From NCBI GenBank assembly GCA_934728255.1, contig CAKVEC010000008.1, positions 56,085-120,084 of the forward strand: a DNA stretch of 64,000 bases, read 5' to 3'. Below are positions 62,601 to 64,000 of the stretch, piece after piece (within the stretch, counting starts at the first letter, position 1; each line of letters opens with the position of its first letter). This stretch comes from an uncultured Bacteroidales bacterium (GTDB lineage Bacteria; Bacteroidota; Bacteroidia; Bacteroidales; Paludibacteraceae). The translations under genes and the position numbers were made by a program. The notes beneath the pieces were generated by a model, which searched no databases, was not told where the DNA came from, and saw nothing but the letters and a program-made list of their open reading frames with translations.

Positions 62601-63829
62601 GTAATTTCATAATTATATAACTGATTTTCTGCACTATAAGTAGAATAAATAGGGCCATCATTATCTATATTGGTAAAAAGTGTCCAATTCCCAGAAGTAT
62701 CTGAAGCCATTACTCCAAACACAAATTGAAAAGCAGCAGGATACATAGGTTTCCCTAAAGGAGGAGTAATCGATGGCATGCCATCATTTCCCGCCGCCGC
62801 TACAATAACCGATTTGGCGTAGGCTTTGCCAAGCGACTGCTCCAAGGCGAGAGAATAGGAATAGGTTCCGAGACTCATACTAATCACATCGGCACCGTTG
62901 GCTGTGGCGTAATCGATACCCTTGATGATAGTGGCAATATCGCCTGTACCATCAGACTGCATCACGGCAACAGGCATGATAAGGGCATCGGGGTTGGCAC
63001 CGGTGATACCTATGCCATTGTTGCCCACAGCAGCAGCGATACCTGCACAGTGGGTGCCGTGTCCGTTGTAATCCGCCATCTTGCCCGTTTGGTTGACGAA
63101 GTCATAGCCGTGGATATCATCCACAAAACTATTGTTGTCATCATCTTCACCGTCCGCACCATTGGCTTCTTTCTCGTTTGTCCAGATGTTGGCAGCAAGG
63201 TCGGGGTGCTCAATATCCACACCCGTATCAATAATAGCAATAACGGGACGTTTGGTAGTAACTTTAGGTTGATTCCATAATCCAGGCAAACCTATAGCCG
63301 CAGGTCCCCATTGCTGCGAATAAAGCGGTTCTTGCACATAGGTGCTACTATCGCTTGCCGTGGCGGAAAGAGCATAGACAATATAGTTCGGCTCGGCATA
63401 CTCCACCTCGTCCAACGCTTGCAGTTGCTCTACGGCTTGATGTACATCGAGTTGTGCATCTTTGGCAGCACGGAAGCAATAGAGTTTGGAAAGGTTCTTG
63501 TCTTGTATCTCTGTTCCATTAAAGGCACGCATCTTGCGGGGTGCAACTTGGTTACCCGATAATGGCATCAGTTCCTCCGCTTCCTCGAAACCCAACGAGT
63601 TGAGTACGTTGGTGACACGGCTTACTGATGCCGAGGCGAACTTGCCCTGTGCATTACGGCGTACACGCACCGCACTTTCGGGGCGGAACTTAACAATCAC
63701 CTCACCCTCGCGGTAGGCACCATAGTTGATGCGGTCGATTTTAACCACTTCATCTTCATTGTTGCTACTCTGTGCAAACAATGGTATCCAACAGAGCAAG
63801 AGAATTAAGAGAGAGAAATGCTTTTTCAT
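59666..63829 (-). CDS. Subtilisin-like protease with beta-helix, dockerin and T9SS domain
   Basis: A 1387-residue secreted protease. After the signal peptide (to about 20) and a propeptide-like region (40-152), the S8 domain has the triad Asp201 (AIIDTGVD), His257 (NGHGTHCAG) and Ser432 (GTSMACP), with Asn348 as the oxyanion residue. A middle region (about 620-900) reads as a parallel beta-helix, beginning LTIKPGTILKF. A dockerin-type pair of calcium loops follows (1119-1177: DANGSMTVDVAD and DVNSDSIINILD). Next come a cohesin-like unit (1178-1300) and a sorting domain (1304-1387, AYPNPFITEVTIPY to KLIRAAE). It acts at or outside the cell surface. The neighbouring gene encodes cohesin-like domains, which suggests assembly. 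Confidence 0.92.
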   Translation of the reverse strand: MKKHFSLLILLLCWIPLFAQSSNNEDEVVKIDRINYGAYREGEVIVKFRPESAVRVRRNAQGKFASASVSRVTNVLNSLGFEEAEELMPLSGNQVAPRKMRAFNGTEIQDKNLSKLYCFRAAKDAQLDVHQAVEQLQALDEVEYAEPNYIVYALSATASDSSTYVQEPLYSQQWGPAAIGLPGLWNQPKVTTKRPVIAIIDTGVDIEHPDLAANIWTNEKEANGADGEDDDNNSFVDDIHGYDFVNQTGKMADYNGHGTHCAGIAAAVGNNGIGITGANPDALIMPVAVMQSDGTGDIATIIKGIDYATANGADVISMSLGTYSYSLALEQSLGKAYAKSVIVAAAGNDGMPSITPPLGKPMYPAAFQFVFGVMASDTSGNWTLFTNIDNDGPIYSTYSAENQLYNYEITAPGENIMSTFPKGRYRVMNGTSMACPLVAGAISRLLQCKEYASKELLLGDIVHSAQNGVQAFPGNMNIMAAYSLKESDRKPTLSFVTYHLTDTLGDNDGRADAGDTLAIYPVLRNDWGTAKNIRMWLEMGNDLEDASLITFLDKDKVDFGKPLSSYAKSRSLNPIRFAVSKNCIDGRHIKLMLKASCDGMDGILEQPVTLIVENGVEIGGMITENLTLYPNVHYIVTTSLAIPEGVTLTIKPGTILKFKDNTGVSVAQGGHILAHGNPDSLIVFTKADLDQGKFLGLLAYGDTLKYCSFENMIGYCNLLQGGDERHLTLKHCKIHHNVEVEVFQTELFYSTIYGNSFDGDYASRHLIKYYIPYYLVVEEPLCEYSNITGNNAYQVTYNNRFWVCAGIGFSDNAQKNIYKNNNVYGNVIYGMDPSNNYAPYQQECNFVSVSSTPMVVDAPQYWGSNQETIIKQGFGDISNNYYYCYYDLSKRLSRPSPLAHGIVWKVVVNGYDAQDEFEQLPPLGVGRHKFEVYFNRAMDTIYTPMLTMGVRSPYTQISIAENGSWSADSTIYTAYLNLTGSMATDGLCRIYVADAKDNEHFDIPIENTRFNVQVSAAGSMSTGFMAEAGLGKVNLEWNNQDANIADVLGYNMYRYTMDTLGNCLDTLRLNTELIDDTLYTDFSVIPGNTYYYFYKVLRTDLQENSPSRTVASTPLTASKGDANGSMTVDVADVVTEIAYLANDNPQPFIFEAADVNSDSIINILDVVGTINIIVHPETSSLGFSDDNTAVYTIEDGILYVETPVALGGVQFTLAADREHASIQPMDALQGFEQVGTWSDDDTYTFLAYSMSGKTLPVGKHALLHIGDAAVEGIVLSNPRGQNVPAIQGSATAISVAEAMQMRTAYPNPFITEVTIPYIIGQTGTHDVRLVFTDVAGLVIDTYIAQQSFGEYIYTWRPAAALPAGVYFVTLYVDDKALQVAKLIRAAE

Positions 63830-63875
63830 ACGTATAACAATTGTATTGTTTTAATAGGATTTGTCATTGACACTG

Positions 63876-63906
63876 CAAAATTACACTTTATCTTTTATAT
63901 TTGTAA
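63876..63906 (-). promoter_or_regulatory. Probable promoter for the subtilase operon
   Basis: Minus strand TAATTTTG (63876-63883), with TTA instead of TTG at the -33 position (63904-63906) after 20 bases. The leader is about 40 bases. The remaining bases to 64000 hold no gene. Confidence 0.55.
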
Positions 63907-64000
63907 ATAAAATCGCCAATTCAATAAACTTTTCTTATTTTACACCATCATCGCAAACTTTTCCGCCATCACTACAAACTATTAATAATGTTTATCGTAG

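Noticed and set aside
1..64000. T9SS machinery, integrases or phage genes
   Set aside because: Only T9SS cargo is seen; no Por/Spr components, recombinases, transposases or phage proteins are recognisable in the window.

Overview
The window reads as chromosomal DNA of a Bacteroidales bacterium (phylum Bacteroidota). The evidence is a set of promoters of the Bacteroidota primary-sigma type (TTG, 20 bases, TAnnTTTG), many lipoproteins, C-terminal type IX secretion (T9SS) sorting domains, a Bacteroidota-type putative porin, an EF-G2-like factor and a Bacteroides-type glycogen gene set (debranching enzyme, GT4 transferase, GH57). The family cannot be fixed from the sequence alone. No phage, integrase, transposase, CRISPR array or tRNA was recognised.

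Layout. 1-2.7 kb: three small lipoproteins on the + strand with two gene remnants between them. 2.7-21.6 kb: a long minus-strand run. Read from its promoter it is manC, two paralogous lipoproteins, an M6 metalloprotease, glycogen debranching enzyme, GT4 glycosyltransferase, three more lipoproteins of the same family, a second M6 metalloprotease, a GH57 protein that has lost key residues, a porin, an M-domain-less ClpC and thioredoxin. The two lipoprotein-plus-protease modules flank and split the glycogen cluster and look AT-richer than it. 22-29 kb: + strand secreted protein, kdsB, deoD, an outer-membrane protein, yidC and another outer-membrane protein. 29-32.5 kb: a structured RNA, a FadL-type protein, a small secreted protein, trpS and an Lrp regulator on the minus strand. 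32.7-36.4 kb: O-methyltransferase (+), an EF-G2-like factor (-) and a GNAT acetyltransferase (-). 36.6-42.7 kb: a structured RNA or leader followed by a three-gene RND efflux operon (+). 42.9-46.5 kb: a DUF362-DUF1893 lipoprotein and thrS (-). 46.9-63.8 kb: three very large T9SS cargo genes (-): a 3120-residue protein made of about 30 cadherin-like beta-sandwich repeats, a protein with three cohesin-like domains, and a subtilisin-like protease carrying a dockerin.

How the genes may work together. The two M6 modules resemble secreted protease plus lipoprotein-inhibitor pairs known from oral Bacteroidota (the potempins of Tannerella forsythia), but this is inference from gene order and cell location. 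The subtilase (dockerin) and the adjacent cohesin-like protein are 23 bases apart and probably co-transcribed, which suggests a surface complex. Intergenic DNA is rich in short tandem arrays: 11-bp units at six places and 7-8-bp units at six places, often filling the whole gap between genes.
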